NCBI GenBank assembly: GCA_002391235.1
Contig: DGRX01000008.1
Coordinates: 25,663 to 89,662 of the forward strand
Length of the DNA stretch: 64,000 nt
DNA from: Treponema sp. UBA4377
GTDB taxonomy: Bacteria; Spirochaetota; Spirochaetia; Treponematales; Treponemataceae
Reading direction: 5' to 3'
In this document: piece after piece, positions 55,181 through 63,972 of the stretch
How positions within the stretch are numbered: position 1 is the first letter of the stretch
Layout: every line of letters starts with the position of its first letter
The notes under the pieces: generated by a model
The model's input: the letters and a program-made list of their open reading frames with translations, nothing else
Database searches by the model: none
Told to the model about the DNA's origin: nothing
Program-made: the position numbers and the translations under genes

Positions 55181-57289
55181 TTAGACCTTAAATTGGTCGA
55201 TTTCGTGGCCGATTTCCGCGATGGCGCTTGTCATTTGCGAACTCAAAGAACTCAATGTGTTCTTTGTGTCGTTGACTTGCCTTGCGCTTGAATCCATTTC
55301 TTGAACGCTTTGGTTTATCTTTGCGGAATTTTCCTGCAAGACAGAAACCTCGCTCAAAATCGTTTGGTTTCCGGCGGCCATTTCCTGCGAGGCGTTCTTT
55401 ACCTCGCTTGTGCTGTCGCTCATTACGCGCAGGGCTTCAAGGATTTGCTTGGAGCCTTCCTGCTGCTCGTCCATAGCGCTCTTGATTTGGCGCACAAGCT
55501 CGTCGGTGGCCTGGATGCTTTCAGAAACCGCTTGGAAGGCCTGGCTTGAGTCCGCCGACGAGTTTGAAACGTCCTCAATCGAATCTTTGATTTTTGAAAG
55601 CTGGGCGCCGATTGTCTTTGACTGCTCGCTTGAAGTTTCGCTAAGCTTTCTGATTTCGTCGGCGACAACGCTAAAGCCTTTTCCGGCTTCGCCAGCGTGC
55701 GCGGCCTCGATGGCGGCGTTCATGGCCAAAAGGTTTGTCTGCTCGGCGATGGCCGCGATGGCGATGTTGGCTTCCTGCAACATCTCGGATTCGATTTCGA
55801 TTTGCTCGATCTTTTCCGTCACAGTGTTTTGCTTGGCGATTCCTTCGCTGGCGTTGTCGCGCAAAGAGACAAACGAGCTTGAAAGCTTATCCACGCTTGT
55901 GTTTACGCTGCCGATGTTTCCGATCATCTCCTCTACGGCGGCGCTGGCTTCCGTCACTCCGCTTGACTGCTCTTGAATCATTCTTTCAAGAGACTCAATG
56001 TTGCTTGAAATTTGAGTTACGCCGCTCGACGTAGACTGAACGCTCTCGTTTTGCGCGGCTACGCTCTGCTTTACGGTGTCGATGCTCTTTAAGATTCTTT
56101 CAACGCAATTTTCCGTGTCGCTGATTCCGGCTTCCATGTCGCTGTCAGAAGCCGAAAGGTTGTCTTTTGAGGCTTTGATTTTTGAGACGATGCTTTGAAG
56201 CTTTTCGACAAAGGCGTTAAAGCCGTGGACAACCTGTCCGATTTCGTTGTTTGCCTTTGCGTCAAGGCGCTGGGTAAGGTCGGCGTTTCCGCTTGCGATG
56301 TTCTCGATGGCTGTGACGACGCCTTTAAGCGGCTTTATGGTGATTGCCGTCATGATGGCGGTTACAATCAAAATCATAAGCGCAAGAATCGCGTTGCCGG
56401 TAATCAAAACCGTTCTCAGACGGTCGGCGGTGGCGTGCAGCTGCTTTATCGGAACTGCGATTGCGATTGACCAAGAAGTTCCCGGAACGTTTCCGTAGCT
56501 TACAAAGACTTTGTTAACCCTTCCGTTCTCAACAAAACTTGTTTCCACGCTGTCCCGTTTTCCTTCAATCATGTTCTTGGCCATGATTCTTGTTTCTTCG
56601 TTGGCGTCTTCGGCTGTGATGAAGTTCTTTTCCATGACCAGCTCTTGCATGGGGTGGGCGATTACGGTTCCTTCTCCGTCAAGCATAAAGCCAAAGCCCA
56701 TTTCGCCGAGCTTGATTCCGCCGATAAGGTTTGTAAGGTAGTCCATTCCGACAACGCCAACAAACATTCCAGCCAAACGTCCGGCGCTGTCGCGCGCGGC
56801 CTTTACGAACATTACGCTGACTTTGCCGGTGGCTTTGGCGATTGTCGGGTTGTTTACGACATGGTCTTCTCCGCCTATAATTCGTTTATAGTAGGCGCGG
56901 TCGCTGTGGTTTCCGCGCTTGCCGGAATCGTAGTAGGAATTTCCGGCGGGAGCGATGAACAAAACGTATGAGAAGCAGGAAGGGCGGCGCGAAATGTCGT
57001 CCGCGAGCCACTCTCCGATTTCGTCGGGGGAGCCGCCTCTAAGCACTATGTCCGCCCTTGTGTAGACGTCAAGTTCGTTCAAAGTGCCGTTTACAAAAAG
57101 GCTCGTCGATTCGATGTAGGCGTCGGCAATTTCCTTGATGTCGGCGACATTCGATTCAACCGTCTGCTTTCGGACGTCGGGGATGACAATCAGGTTTTGA
57201 ACCACAAAAAGCGCCACTGTTACAAAAGCGATGACTCCCAAAAGGCGGGCAATCATTGTTGTTTTACGATTTGATTTTTCGGCCGGCAT
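55181..57289 (-). CDS. Methyl-accepting chemotaxis protein with dCache sensor
   Basis: A 702-residue transmembrane chemoreceptor. TM1 at about 13-33, periplasmic dCache domain about 40-280 (FSYVLFIAPAGNSYYDSGKR, GMFVGVVGMDYLTNLIGGIK), TM2 about 293-315, HAMP to about 370, and the cytoplasmic signalling hairpin AIAAIAEQTNLLAMNAAIEA, AGKGFSVVADEIRKLSETSS. dCache domains bind small ligands such as amino acids or organic acids; the ligand is unknown. RBS AGGAGCG. Consistent with a motile spirochaete. Confidence 0.95.
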   Translation of the reverse strand: MPAEKSNRKTTMIARLLGVIAFVTVALFVVQNLIVIPDVRKQTVESNVADIKEIADAYIESTSLFVNGTLNELDVYTRADIVLRGGSPDEIGEWLADDISRRPSCFSYVLFIAPAGNSYYDSGKRGNHSDRAYYKRIIGGEDHVVNNPTIAKATGKVSVMFVKAARDSAGRLAGMFVGVVGMDYLTNLIGGIKLGEMGFGFMLDGEGTVIAHPMQELVMEKNFITAEDANEETRIMAKNMIEGKRDSVETSFVENGRVNKVFVSYGNVPGTSWSIAIAVPIKQLHATADRLRTVLITGNAILALMILIVTAIMTAITIKPLKGVVTAIENIASGNADLTQRLDAKANNEIGQVVHGFNAFVEKLQSIVSKIKASKDNLSASDSDMEAGISDTENCVERILKSIDTVKQSVAAQNESVQSTSSGVTQISSNIESLERMIQEQSSGVTEASAAVEEMIGNIGSVNTSVDKLSSSFVSLRDNASEGIAKQNTVTEKIEQIEIESEMLQEANIAIAAIAEQTNLLAMNAAIEAAHAGEAGKGFSVVADEIRKLSETSSEQSKTIGAQLSKIKDSIEDVSNSSADSSQAFQAVSESIQATDELVRQIKSAMDEQQEGSKQILEALRVMSDSTSEVKNASQEMAAGNQTILSEVSVLQENSAKINQSVQEMDSSARQVNDTKNTLSSLSSQMTSAIAEIGHEIDQFKV

Positions 57290-57435
57290 ATTTCGCTCCT
57301 AGCTGTTGATTTTTTTGTATGCTAATTATTATATATCCTATCGGCAAAAAAAGCAAATTTTTTTACTTTTTACTATTTAATTTGTTATGCCATATATGCC
57401 GATAATGTAGGCAGTTTTTTGTTGCGAGGCGAACG

Positions 57436-58650
57436 ATGAAAAAGACGATTGCGGTTTTGTTTTTGGCCCTTGCGGGCGGAATTTCATTCGCGCAGGGAAA
57501 TTTGTTCCAGTTTAAGTACAAAGAAGGCGACGCGTACAGGGTGCTTTCCACCGTTCAAGAAGACGTTTTCTTTAACAATGTCTACCACCACCACGCAGAG
57601 ATTCTTAACCGCGTTTCGGTCAGGGTGACGGGCCTTGACGACAAGGGGAACGGAATTCACGACGCTATATTTATGACAAGTGAAAATTCCACCGGAGCCA
57701 GCGGAAGGGCCTTTAGCTACGGCGAGGACTACAAGAGCGTCTTTACCCGCGACGCCGCCGGCCGCTATGACATTTCGGACCAATACTTTATGCCCGTTGT
57801 CCGCGACGTTCCGATTTTTCCGGACAAAGAAATAGAGCCCGGCTTTAGGTGGACCGCGCAAGGCCACGAGGCCCACGACTTGAGAAGGACCTTTGACATA
57901 AAGACGCCCTACAAAATTCCCTTTAACGCCGAATACGAATTTTTGGGAACGGTTCAAGAGGGCGAAAAAACTTTTTACAAGTTTGAAGTCCAGTACGAGC
58001 TTGAATATTCTGTTGACCTAAAAAAATACGATCCCTCAAAGGGCGAGGTTCCTGTGGCCACCCAAGGCTATTCTCATCAGTACATTTTTTGGGACATAGA
58101 CAAGGGCTGCATCGACCATTACAACGAAGAGTTCAAGATTGAGATGCTGACAAGTTCCAACAACATACTGCGCTTTGAGGGAATCGCCCACGCCGAAGTG
58201 ACCGACTTTACCCGCACCGCGGACGAGACGACTGTTGCCGCCGTCATCGAAAAAATAACAGACCTTGGAATCGACGACGTAAGCGTCACGGCCGGCGAAA
58301 AGGGCCTGACCTTGAGCATCGAGAACATTCAGTTTATGCCCGACAGCGACATCCTTATGCCAAGCGAAAGGGCAAAGCTTGACAAAATCGCGCAAATCCT
58401 AAACGCCTACCCAGACAACGACTTGCTTGTCACCGGCCACACAGCTTTGCGCGGAACAAAGGAAAGCCGCCAAAAGCTAAGCGAGGAGCGCGCCCAAGCG
58501 GTTGCCAACTACCTTATCCGCAACAAGGTCCGCGACAAGTACCACGTCTTTGCAAAAGGCATGGGCGCCGAAGTTCCCATCGCCGACAACAAGACAGAAA
58601 TTGGCCGCGCCAAAAATCGCCGCGTCGAGATTACGATTATGGACAAGTAG
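57436..58650 (+). CDS. OmpA-family outer-membrane/peptidoglycan-binding protein
   Basis: A 404-residue exported protein. Signal peptide MKKTIAVLFLALAGGISFAQ; residues 21-270 are beta-rich with no recognised domain; the last 110 form an OmpA-C domain: IENIQFMPDSDILMPSERAK, LLVTGHTALRGTKESRQKLS, ERAQAVANYLI and AKNRRVEITIMD, which binds peptidoglycan. The conserved Asp and Arg ligands appear to be present. RBS AGGCGA. It ends the GC-rich part of the window; the next gene starts 9 nt later but is AT-rich. Confidence 0.92.
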   Translation: MKKTIAVLFLALAGGISFAQGNLFQFKYKEGDAYRVLSTVQEDVFFNNVYHHHAEILNRVSVRVTGLDDKGNGIHDAIFMTSENSTGASGRAFSYGEDYKSVFTRDAAGRYDISDQYFMPVVRDVPIFPDKEIEPGFRWTAQGHEAHDLRRTFDIKTPYKIPFNAEYEFLGTVQEGEKTFYKFEVQYELEYSVDLKKYDPSKGEVPVATQGYSHQYIFWDIDKGCIDHYNEEFKIEMLTSSNNILRFEGIAHAEVTDFTRTADETTVAAVIEKITDLGIDDVSVTAGEKGLTLSIENIQFMPDSDILMPSERAKLDKIAQILNAYPDNDLLVTGHTALRGTKESRQKLSEERAQAVANYLIRNKVRDKYHVFAKGMGAEVPIADNKTEIGRAKNRRVEITIMDK

Positions 58651-58659
58651 CGGGAAGGG

Positions 58660-59151
58660 ATGAAAATAAAATATATTGTTGTTGCAATTGTTGACGTCTT
58701 TTTTTTAATGGCCCTTTTATTATCATATTACTTAAAAAGGCAAATAGGATATGTAATATATAATTGGGCAACGCTTTGTTTTATGTTTGTTTTTGTGGTA
58801 TGCTCACTCATATTAGCATTGCAATGCAAAAAAGTTTTATGCATTATTATACAGATAATTTGTTTTGCTTTTCTTTTTATAATGATTAAGTGTGATTTTT
58901 CTGACAGGTTTGCTTTATTAATCGAAGTTCCCAAAATCGAAAAGGGGCTAAATAATAATGAAAAAGTAAATGATGGATATATTTTATTTGACTGGGAGCC
59001 AGGTTTTCTAGATTATCAATGGGTTCTTGTTTATGACGAGAAGGATTCCTTGCAGTACGCGGCAGAGAAAAAAATAAAAATTCCGGAAGGCAAATTATAT
59101 ATACTGTATAGAGCAAAAAAATGTTTTTATCTATGCATCTTGAGACGATAA
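58660..59151 (+). CDS. AT-rich orphan membrane protein
   Basis: A 163-residue protein with three hydrophobic segments (IVVAIVDVFFLMALLLSYYL, YNWATLCFMFVFVVCSLILA, VLCIIIQIICFAFLFIMI) and an 80-residue C-terminal soluble part containing YILFDWEPGFLDYQWVLVYD. No family recognised. GGGAAGG lies upstream of the ATG and it follows the OmpA gene by 9 nt. Codon use (ATA, TTA, AAA) differs sharply from the preceding gene. Confidence 0.65.
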   Translation: MKIKYIVVAIVDVFFLMALLLSYYLKRQIGYVIYNWATLCFMFVFVVCSLILALQCKKVLCIIIQIICFAFLFIMIKCDFSDRFALLIEVPKIEKGLNNNEKVNDGYILFDWEPGFLDYQWVLVYDEKDSLQYAAEKKIKIPEGKLYILYRAKKCFYLCILRR

Positions 59152-59203
59152 AATTTCTGAATTGCATAAATAATTATAAACGAGAATTGACTTGGGGAAA
59201 ACA

Positions 59204-59593
59204 ATGAAAATAATAAAATCATACATAATCCAGTTTTCTTTTATAATTGCAGCTGCATTCATGTTTTTATTGTTTACAATTTTTTTCATAAAGAATGACA
59301 AATGCATTCTTTTATTTGTCACTTTGCTTCTTGGAATATTGTTTGCAATTATGTCCACGTCAAGAATAGAGTATGACGAAAATGAAATTTTGATAAAAGT
59401 TTTTATTTGGACGAGGAAAATAACTATTAAACAAATAAAATCAATTACATATAGCGGAATACCGCATGTATGCACAGTTGAATGTTTGTCTGGAGATGTA
59501 TATATGCCTCTATTCTATCCAAGGAAAAAAATTAAAGAATTATTTGAGCTTGCAAAGAGGATTAATCCTTCAATAAAAATCTTAAAACAATAA
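59204..59593 (+). CDS. AT-rich orphan membrane protein, PH-like
   Basis: A 129-residue protein starting at 59204 behind TTGGGG. Two transmembrane segments (FSFIIAAAFMFLLFTIFFI, ILLFVTLLLGILFAIM), then a small beta domain (RIEYDENEILIKVFIWTRKI, IKQIKSITYSGI) typical of bacterial PH-like membrane proteins; this domain call is inference from the strand pattern. Confidence 0.6.
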   Translation: MKIIKSYIIQFSFIIAAAFMFLLFTIFFIKNDKCILLFVTLLLGILFAIMSTSRIEYDENEILIKVFIWTRKITIKQIKSITYSGIPHVCTVECLSGDVYMPLFYPRKKIKELFELAKRINPSIKILKQ

Positions 59594-59630
59594 GTGGAAC
59601 TTGGACAGAAAATATTAACGGGGATTCTTG

Positions 59631-60008
59631 ATGAAAAGAATACCTATAGTGTTGCTTTTAGTTGGCGTTATAGTTTCCTCCATTAGGTTTTGCATAATAA
59701 GAAAATTTGAGCTTTCGGGCGGTTATTATATAAAGTCTAATTTAATTTCGGAGAAATGTTCTTTATATGCAAACAATAATAAATTGGTTTTAACTCATAT
59801 TGGTGAATGGATGGACTCTAATCAATATGTATACGGATATGGAGACGGGAAAAAATACAAATGCTATCTGTTTGATAAGCTTTCAAATGAACTTGAACTG
59901 TTTTATAAAGTTGATGATTTTTATAAGGAATTGGAAACAAAAAATCTAAAATATGATATGTCAGACACCAAAGATTTAATCTATTATAAAGCAAGAAAAG
60001 CGAAATAA
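59631..60008 (+). CDS. AT-rich orphan protein with N-terminal membrane anchor
   Basis: A 125-residue protein. Start ATG 59631 (the adjacent TTG at 59628 is possible) behind ACGGGGA. An N-terminal hydrophobic segment (IPIVLLLVGVIVSSIRFCII) is followed by a soluble, Lys/Tyr-rich domain. No family recognised. 37 nt after the previous gene. Confidence 0.58.
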   Translation: MKRIPIVLLLVGVIVSSIRFCIIRKFELSGGYYIKSNLISEKCSLYANNNKLVLTHIGEWMDSNQYVYGYGDGKKYKCYLFDKLSNELELFYKVDDFYKELETKNLKYDMSDTKDLIYYKARKAK

Positions 60009-60068
60009 TCTCCACCCCCACATATACCGTTTTCCGCCACCCGCAAAACGCAATTAATCCGCTCCAAC

Positions 60069-60098
60069 TTGGCAACATTGGGCGATGTTTGGTATAAT
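60069..60098 (+). promoter_or_regulatory. Promoter of the exported-protein gene at 60119
   Basis: TTGGCA (60069-60074), 18 nt, TATAAT (60093-60098). The leader includes AGAGGTTGGG. Confidence 0.65.
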
Positions 60099-60118
60099 TA
60101 ATTCAAAGAGGTTGGGTT

Positions 60119-60469
60119 ATGAAGAAAATATTATTGCTTGTTTTCTTGTTAATTATGTCTGCAAATGTTTTTTCGGCGGAAGTGTATTATGACAGTGTAA
60201 AGATATATGGCGTGCCCGAAGATGTCTTATACAGATTTCCCATTACCAAGCAAAATATAACCAAATATTACGGCTGGATGTGTGAAAAACGTTCCGCGAA
60301 ATTTAATGTTGAAAAAATAAAAAACTACAGCTTGCCTGAAAATTATGATAAAGATATAATTGTCCGAATCGATCTTGTATGCAATGAAAAAGTAACGACC
60401 CTTTGTTTTGACGATGAAAATATACAATGTGTAAAAGATGAAATAAAAAGGCAATTCGTTGATTTTTAA
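60119..60469 (+). CDS. AT-rich small exported protein
   Basis: A 116-residue protein with signal peptide MKKILLLVFLLIMSANVFSA and a mature part of about 95 residues with two Cys (WMCEKR, LVCNEK, also LCFDDE). RBS AGAGG. No family recognised. Own promoter upstream. Confidence 0.65.
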   Translation: MKKILLLVFLLIMSANVFSAEVYYDSVKIYGVPEDVLYRFPITKQNITKYYGWMCEKRSAKFNVEKIKNYSLPENYDKDIIVRIDLVCNEKVTTLCFDDENIQCVKDEIKRQFVDF

Positions 60470-60535
60470 GTTTGACGCAAGTCCGGAACTGATCTATCAA
60501 TTTCTTACCAAAACAAAATACGAGGTTTCTAAATA

Positions 60536-60943
60536 ATGGATAAAAGTAAAGTTTCTAAAGCGGCTTTATTGCTTGATATGCTTGCGGAAATATTTGTATG
60601 TCTAGCTTTTTTTCTTCTTGTAGCCGTGCTAAGCGATGCAGGTTTTAGGCAGTTTGCTCTCCTGTTATGTGGAATTATAGTTTTATACTTTATTGCTAGA
60701 AATTATTTTTTCGTTTCTGTTGGTTCAGCGGCAGTCGGTATAAGATGGAAAAAGAATAAGTTTATTTTACTCAAAAACTGCATATATATTTCACTTATCA
60801 TAGTTTTACTCATTCAGAAAATAATTTTTATAAGAATATTAGCAGGCTTGGCAATCAACAGCGATATTGTTTTTATGCTTATAAAAGGAAGATGGTTTTT
60901 GGATATTCTTTTTAGGATAGAATGTTGCAAGAGCAGGGGATGA
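60536..60943 (+). CDS. AT-rich orphan membrane protein, weakly RDD-like
   Basis: A 135-residue protein with three or four hydrophobic segments (ALLLDMLAEIFVCLAFFLLV, FALLLCGIIVLYFIARNYFF, CIYISLIIVLLIQKIIFI). The segment SVGSAAVGIRWKKNK recalls the SPGKRLLGIRV-type loop of RDD membrane proteins; this is a weak resemblance. No Shine-Dalgarno sequence is obvious. Confidence 0.55.
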   Translation: MDKSKVSKAALLLDMLAEIFVCLAFFLLVAVLSDAGFRQFALLLCGIIVLYFIARNYFFVSVGSAAVGIRWKKNKFILLKNCIYISLIIVLLIQKIIFIRILAGLAINSDIVFMLIKGRWFLDILFRIECCKSRG

Positions 60944-60978
60944 CTGGAGGGTTCTTCACCTCTTAGGAATATATTATT

Positions 60979-61362
60979 ATGAAAAAAACGCTAGATTTAC
61001 ATGACAAACAAATATTAAAGATTACATCAAATCCGATTGATGGATGCATGCAATTATTAATCTCCCAAGGTCCTGACAAGGTGCTGGAAATAAACATCGC
61101 AGGCATTAGAAAAATCACGCAAGAAAACATGGATTGTCTTTCTTTGTTTTTCGAATCTGCCGGAGGCTTGGACAGCGGATATATTGAAGATGTTGATGAT
61201 TGTCATAAACTCTTCTTATCGGGAATAATTGATTGGAATCAGGATAAATACGACAATGTAAATTGGAGTTTTTTGTTGGAAGCCGATAATATAGAATTGA
61301 CGTATTTGCCAAAGTCAGAAGAGGAAATAAATAGGTTGATGGATTTCTGTATTTGGGGATAA
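60979..61362 (+). CDS. AT-rich orphan soluble protein
   Basis: A 127-residue acidic cytoplasmic protein (KTLDLHDKQILKITSNPIDG, EINIAGIRKITQENMDCLSL, acidic C-terminus). Its size, acidity and setting among exported orphans resemble immunity-type proteins, but no partner toxin is seen and no family is recognised. Start ATG 60979. Confidence 0.55.
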   Translation: MKKTLDLHDKQILKITSNPIDGCMQLLISQGPDKVLEINIAGIRKITQENMDCLSLFFESAGGLDSGYIEDVDDCHKLFLSGIIDWNQDKYDNVNWSFLLEADNIELTYLPKSEEEINRLMDFCIWG

Positions 61363-61386
61363 AATCAAGGTATGGCAGGTGGAAAT

Positions 61387-61962
61387 GTGAAAGACATGAA
61401 ACACATAATGATTCTGTTGTCAATTATAATTCTAACGATCTCTTTTTATTCATGCCGAATAAATAAGAGCAAGGAGAATCAAGCAATTAACGGCAACAAC
61501 CTTGATGTAATTATAAAGAATAATAGCTCTGACACTTATTATTTTAATATAAGTGATATTGAACATCCATCTTGCTTTGTAAACTATGTCGATTCAGAGA
61601 GAAAAATCAAAGAATTTAATTTCTCCATGAAGCCCATGACTGGCGATATAAAAAATGACATAACCATATGGCCATCGAGCTTTTCATACAAACTAGATCC
61701 AGCCGATGAAATAAAACTAATGGTCAAACTTAAACAAGGATTTGATGACTACTATAAGGTTGATATTGATGAAACAAATTTTGCTGTCACAGAAAAGTTA
61801 ATAGGCAAAGCTCTGGAAAAGTATTTTTATATATATTGCAGCAGGGATATGTTTAGCTATAACGGTTGGCTTTCAGATTACTCTGAAAAAATTAATGAAT
61901 ACGGGATAAAATTGCAAGGCGCGCAAACGGCTGGCAAGACTATAGTATTCGAAATCAAGTGA
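61387..61962 (+). CDS. AT-rich lipoprotein of unknown function
   Basis: About 190 residues. Start GTG 61387 (AGGTGGAAAT just upstream) or ATG 61396 (MKHIMILLSIIILTISFYSC). Lipobox SFYSC. The mature part contains YYFNISDIEHPSCFVNYVDS and a C-terminal domain with few Cys. No family recognised. Followed by a good terminator. Confidence 0.65.
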   Translation: MKDMKHIMILLSIIILTISFYSCRINKSKENQAINGNNLDVIIKNNSSDTYYFNISDIEHPSCFVNYVDSERKIKEFNFSMKPMTGDIKNDITIWPSSFSYKLDPADEIKLMVKLKQGFDDYYKVDIDETNFAVTEKLIGKALEKYFYIYCSRDMFSYNGWLSDYSEKINEYGIKLQGAQTAGKTIVFEIK

Positions 61963-61966
61963 CGGC

Positions 61967-62006
61967 CCGACCCTTTCAAATATTTGAATGATGTCGGTTT
62001 TTTTTG
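61967..62006 (+). terminator. Terminator of the AT-rich plus-strand gene group
   Basis: CCGAC (61967-61971) / GTCGG (61993-61997) encloses the perfect palindrome TTCAAATATTTGAA (61975-61988) and is followed by T8. Confidence 0.7.
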
Positions 62007-62130
62007 TTACTCGTTTTTATGCATTTCCTTAAAGCCCGCTATACATTCTCGCTTTGTATAGTGGTCTAGTATATTATACTTGCTTATGAAATGCCATAAA
62101 AGTCTTTAAATTTTCTTTTTTTAAATTTGT

Positions 62131-62415
62131 TTAAAATATTTTTAAGAATTTTAACAAGCATATAACGAATTCAATAAAAAAAATGAAACAGCCTATCATT
62201 ATTGAAAAGAAAATTCTCCAAGTAACAGCGCTAGGTTCTTGCTCCGGTTTTATACTGTATAATAAATAAGGCAACATGAATAAACAGCAGGAAAATAGCA
62301 AAAGCAAAAAGACAAATGATGGAATTTGGTTTTCAAAAAAACGTCCTAATAATACAACAATAACTAAGATTGATGCAGATAAAAAATTACATATCAAAAA
62401 TCTCTTTTTTATCAT
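62131..62415 (-). CDS. AT-rich small membrane protein
   Basis: About 94 residues from ATG 62415 (MIKKRFLICNF), with three hydrophobic segments (LSASILVIVVLLGRFF, FVFLLLLFSCCLFMLPYLLY, IFFSIMIGCFIFFIEFVICL). AAAGGA lies 12 nt upstream. It begins 14 nt after the stop of the DUF4279-like gene and is probably co-transcribed. No family recognised. Confidence 0.55.
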   Translation of the reverse strand: MIKKRFLICNFLSASILVIVVLLGRFFENQIPSFVFLLLLFSCCLFMLPYLLYSIKPEQEPSAVTWRIFFSIMIGCFIFFIEFVICLLKFLKIF

Positions 62416-62428
62416 TGTTGCGCATCCT

Positions 62429-62827
62429 TTAATTTTTAGACACTTTAATTGCTTCGTCAACAACTTCAAGAACAGCGATGTTTACATTTTCAAAATATTC
62501 ATTGATTAGCGCTAAATATTTTGAGGATATTGTAAAAGAGCCTTGAAGCGTTTCCACACATAAATTAAATTCAGCATTTTCAATTTCTGAAATTGACTTA
62601 TCGATGGCAATAATGGATTTATACTGATTTATAACCTTTTCAATAACTGCTTCTGTGTAATCTTTATCGCAAGTTAGAACGGCATACCCTTCTATCTCTT
62701 TTGAGTTTAATCTAGGATTTAAGTCTCCTCTCTTGTGATGTTTTGTAAAAACACATCCTGTAAGTTGCATAATCATTTCAGGGTCAAATTTTTTTCCTGA
62801 TAATATTATGTCTGCAAAAATTTTCAT
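62429..62827 (-). CDS. DUF4279-like protein
   Basis: A 132-residue cytoplasmic protein. TGCVFTKHHKRGDLNPRLNS, a central helix, and FNLCVETLQGSFTISSKYLA followed by a hydrophobic strand fit the layout of DUF4279, a family often found among orphan or immunity-type genes; the assignment is from memory. Promoter TAGCAA, 17 nt, TATAAT (62860-62888, preceded by GCGC). Confidence 0.55.
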   Translation of the reverse strand: MKIFADIILSGKKFDPEMIMQLTGCVFTKHHKRGDLNPRLNSKEIEGYAVLTCDKDYTEAVIEKVINQYKSIIAIDKSISEIENAEFNLCVETLQGSFTISSKYLALINEYFENVNIAVLEVVDEAIKVSKN

Positions 62828-62859
62828 ATCTTCCCTTTGCGTATGACATCAGTCTTTGT

Positions 62860-62888
62860 ATTATAGCGCTAAATCGCTTTTTTTGCTA
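62860..62888 (-). promoter_or_regulatory. Promoter of the DUF4279-like gene
   Basis: TAGCAA (62883-62888), 17 nt, TATAAT (62860-62865), GCGC directly before the -10; same layout as the GNAT promoter at 2334-2362. Confidence 0.6.
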
Positions 62889-62908
62889 GGAATAGGTGTG
62901 ATGTTAAA

Positions 62909-63796
62909 TCATTTCATGCAACTTTTCAAATATTCTTCAAGTTTTAGGAGTTGTTCATAGGAATCTCGTGTTTTTGAAGACAGTTTTGTGTTGTTATAAG
63001 TAAGCAGATTTGTTTTCCAATGAACATACTCAACTGGAGTATATCCGTCAATCTCTTTATTTAAATCAACCCCGTGTTCAACAAACCATGGAACAATATT
63101 AAAAAAATCCATTTCTATGGCATTTTGTATGTATGGAAAATTATCATCCAATGGCAGTTGCATTTTAGACAGGCTAGTCAAAAGCTCTGGCGCCTTTTTC
63201 CACGCGTCTCCATACGTCAGAAGTTCCGCTGTATGAATATCGCCAGCTATAAAGGCAAAAACTTTATTTTTGTTTGAAAATCTTGAGAGTTTTTCTTTTG
63301 AGCCATAGTCAATCAAGTATCTAAACACTTTATATCCATAAGATTTATAATAAGTTTCATCAAGATCAAAGTTATCCAAAACGCAATCAAACAGATCATC
63401 TTTCGCAATTTCCGCGCTGGCCATTAACGAGTCCTTGCGTTCAGTCGCATCTAGTTTTGTTATGTCAGCCCCTTTTTTTATGAGTTCGAGGCAGGCGTCG
63501 ACATCTTCAAATCTTATTGCGTGTTGCAACAAAGGCAATCCATCGTAGATTTGATTTGGAGATATGCCTTTGTCAACCAAAAAAACAAGCATTTTCCCAT
63601 GCTTCATTTTTATGCATGAGTCCAATAATTTTTCCTTTTGCTCTGCATCAAAGCTCATTAGAGCTAGGGCTGCTATTGTTTTCTGTTCGTTAAATGCATT
63701 ATATTTGGATAAAATGCGATTGCATTGAATTTTTTGCAAACTGCAACCAGATAAAAACAGCCCCGTCAACAATAGCGGAAGAAAAATAGTCTTCAT
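62909..63796 (-). CDS. Ankyrin-repeat-like lipoprotein
   Basis: A 295-residue exported protein. Signal MKTIFLPLLLTGLFLSGCSL with lipobox LSGC. Ankyrin-type helices occur: GKMLVFLVDKGISPNQIYDG, LPLLQHAIRFEDVDACLELI, KKGADITKLDATERKDSLMA and a last one ending VEHGVDLNKEIDGYTPVEYV. The middle repeats are degenerate. Probably a periplasmic protein-protein scaffold. RBS GAGGGGT. Confidence 0.8.
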   Translation of the reverse strand: MKTIFLPLLLTGLFLSGCSLQKIQCNRILSKYNAFNEQKTIAALALMSFDAEQKEKLLDSCIKMKHGKMLVFLVDKGISPNQIYDGLPLLQHAIRFEDVDACLELIKKGADITKLDATERKDSLMASAEIAKDDLFDCVLDNFDLDETYYKSYGYKVFRYLIDYGSKEKLSRFSNKNKVFAFIAGDIHTAELLTYGDAWKKAPELLTSLSKMQLPLDDNFPYIQNAIEMDFFNIVPWFVEHGVDLNKEIDGYTPVEYVHWKTNLLTYNNTKLSSKTRDSYEQLLKLEEYLKSCMK

Positions 63797-63860
63797 TTAT
63801 TTAGACCCCTCGCTTTTGCTTTAGCTCTATCTTTTCTGTTTCCGCAAAAGTCATTGTTCC

Positions 63861-63866
63861 ATTATA
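63861..63866 (-). promoter_or_regulatory. -10 box of the ankyrin lipoprotein gene
   Basis: TATAAT preceded by GCGC on the minus strand; no clear -35. Confidence 0.5.
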
Positions 63867-63925
63867 GCGCAAAAAAAAATAAAAAATATAGCGTGTTTGC
63901 GCCGCTTATTATTTTTTTTCTCTTC

Positions 63926-63972
63926 TTGATTTTCCTTAATGCAATGGGATATAATATAAATTAATAAGGAGG
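63926..63972 (+). promoter_or_regulatory. Promoter and RBS of a gene leaving the window
   Basis: TTGATT (63926-63931), 18 nt, TATAAT (63950-63955), then AAGGAGG at 63966-63972. A gene must start at or just beyond the window end; an ATG at 63988 (15 nt after the RBS, slightly far) is one candidate with only 13 nt visible. Confidence 0.6.
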
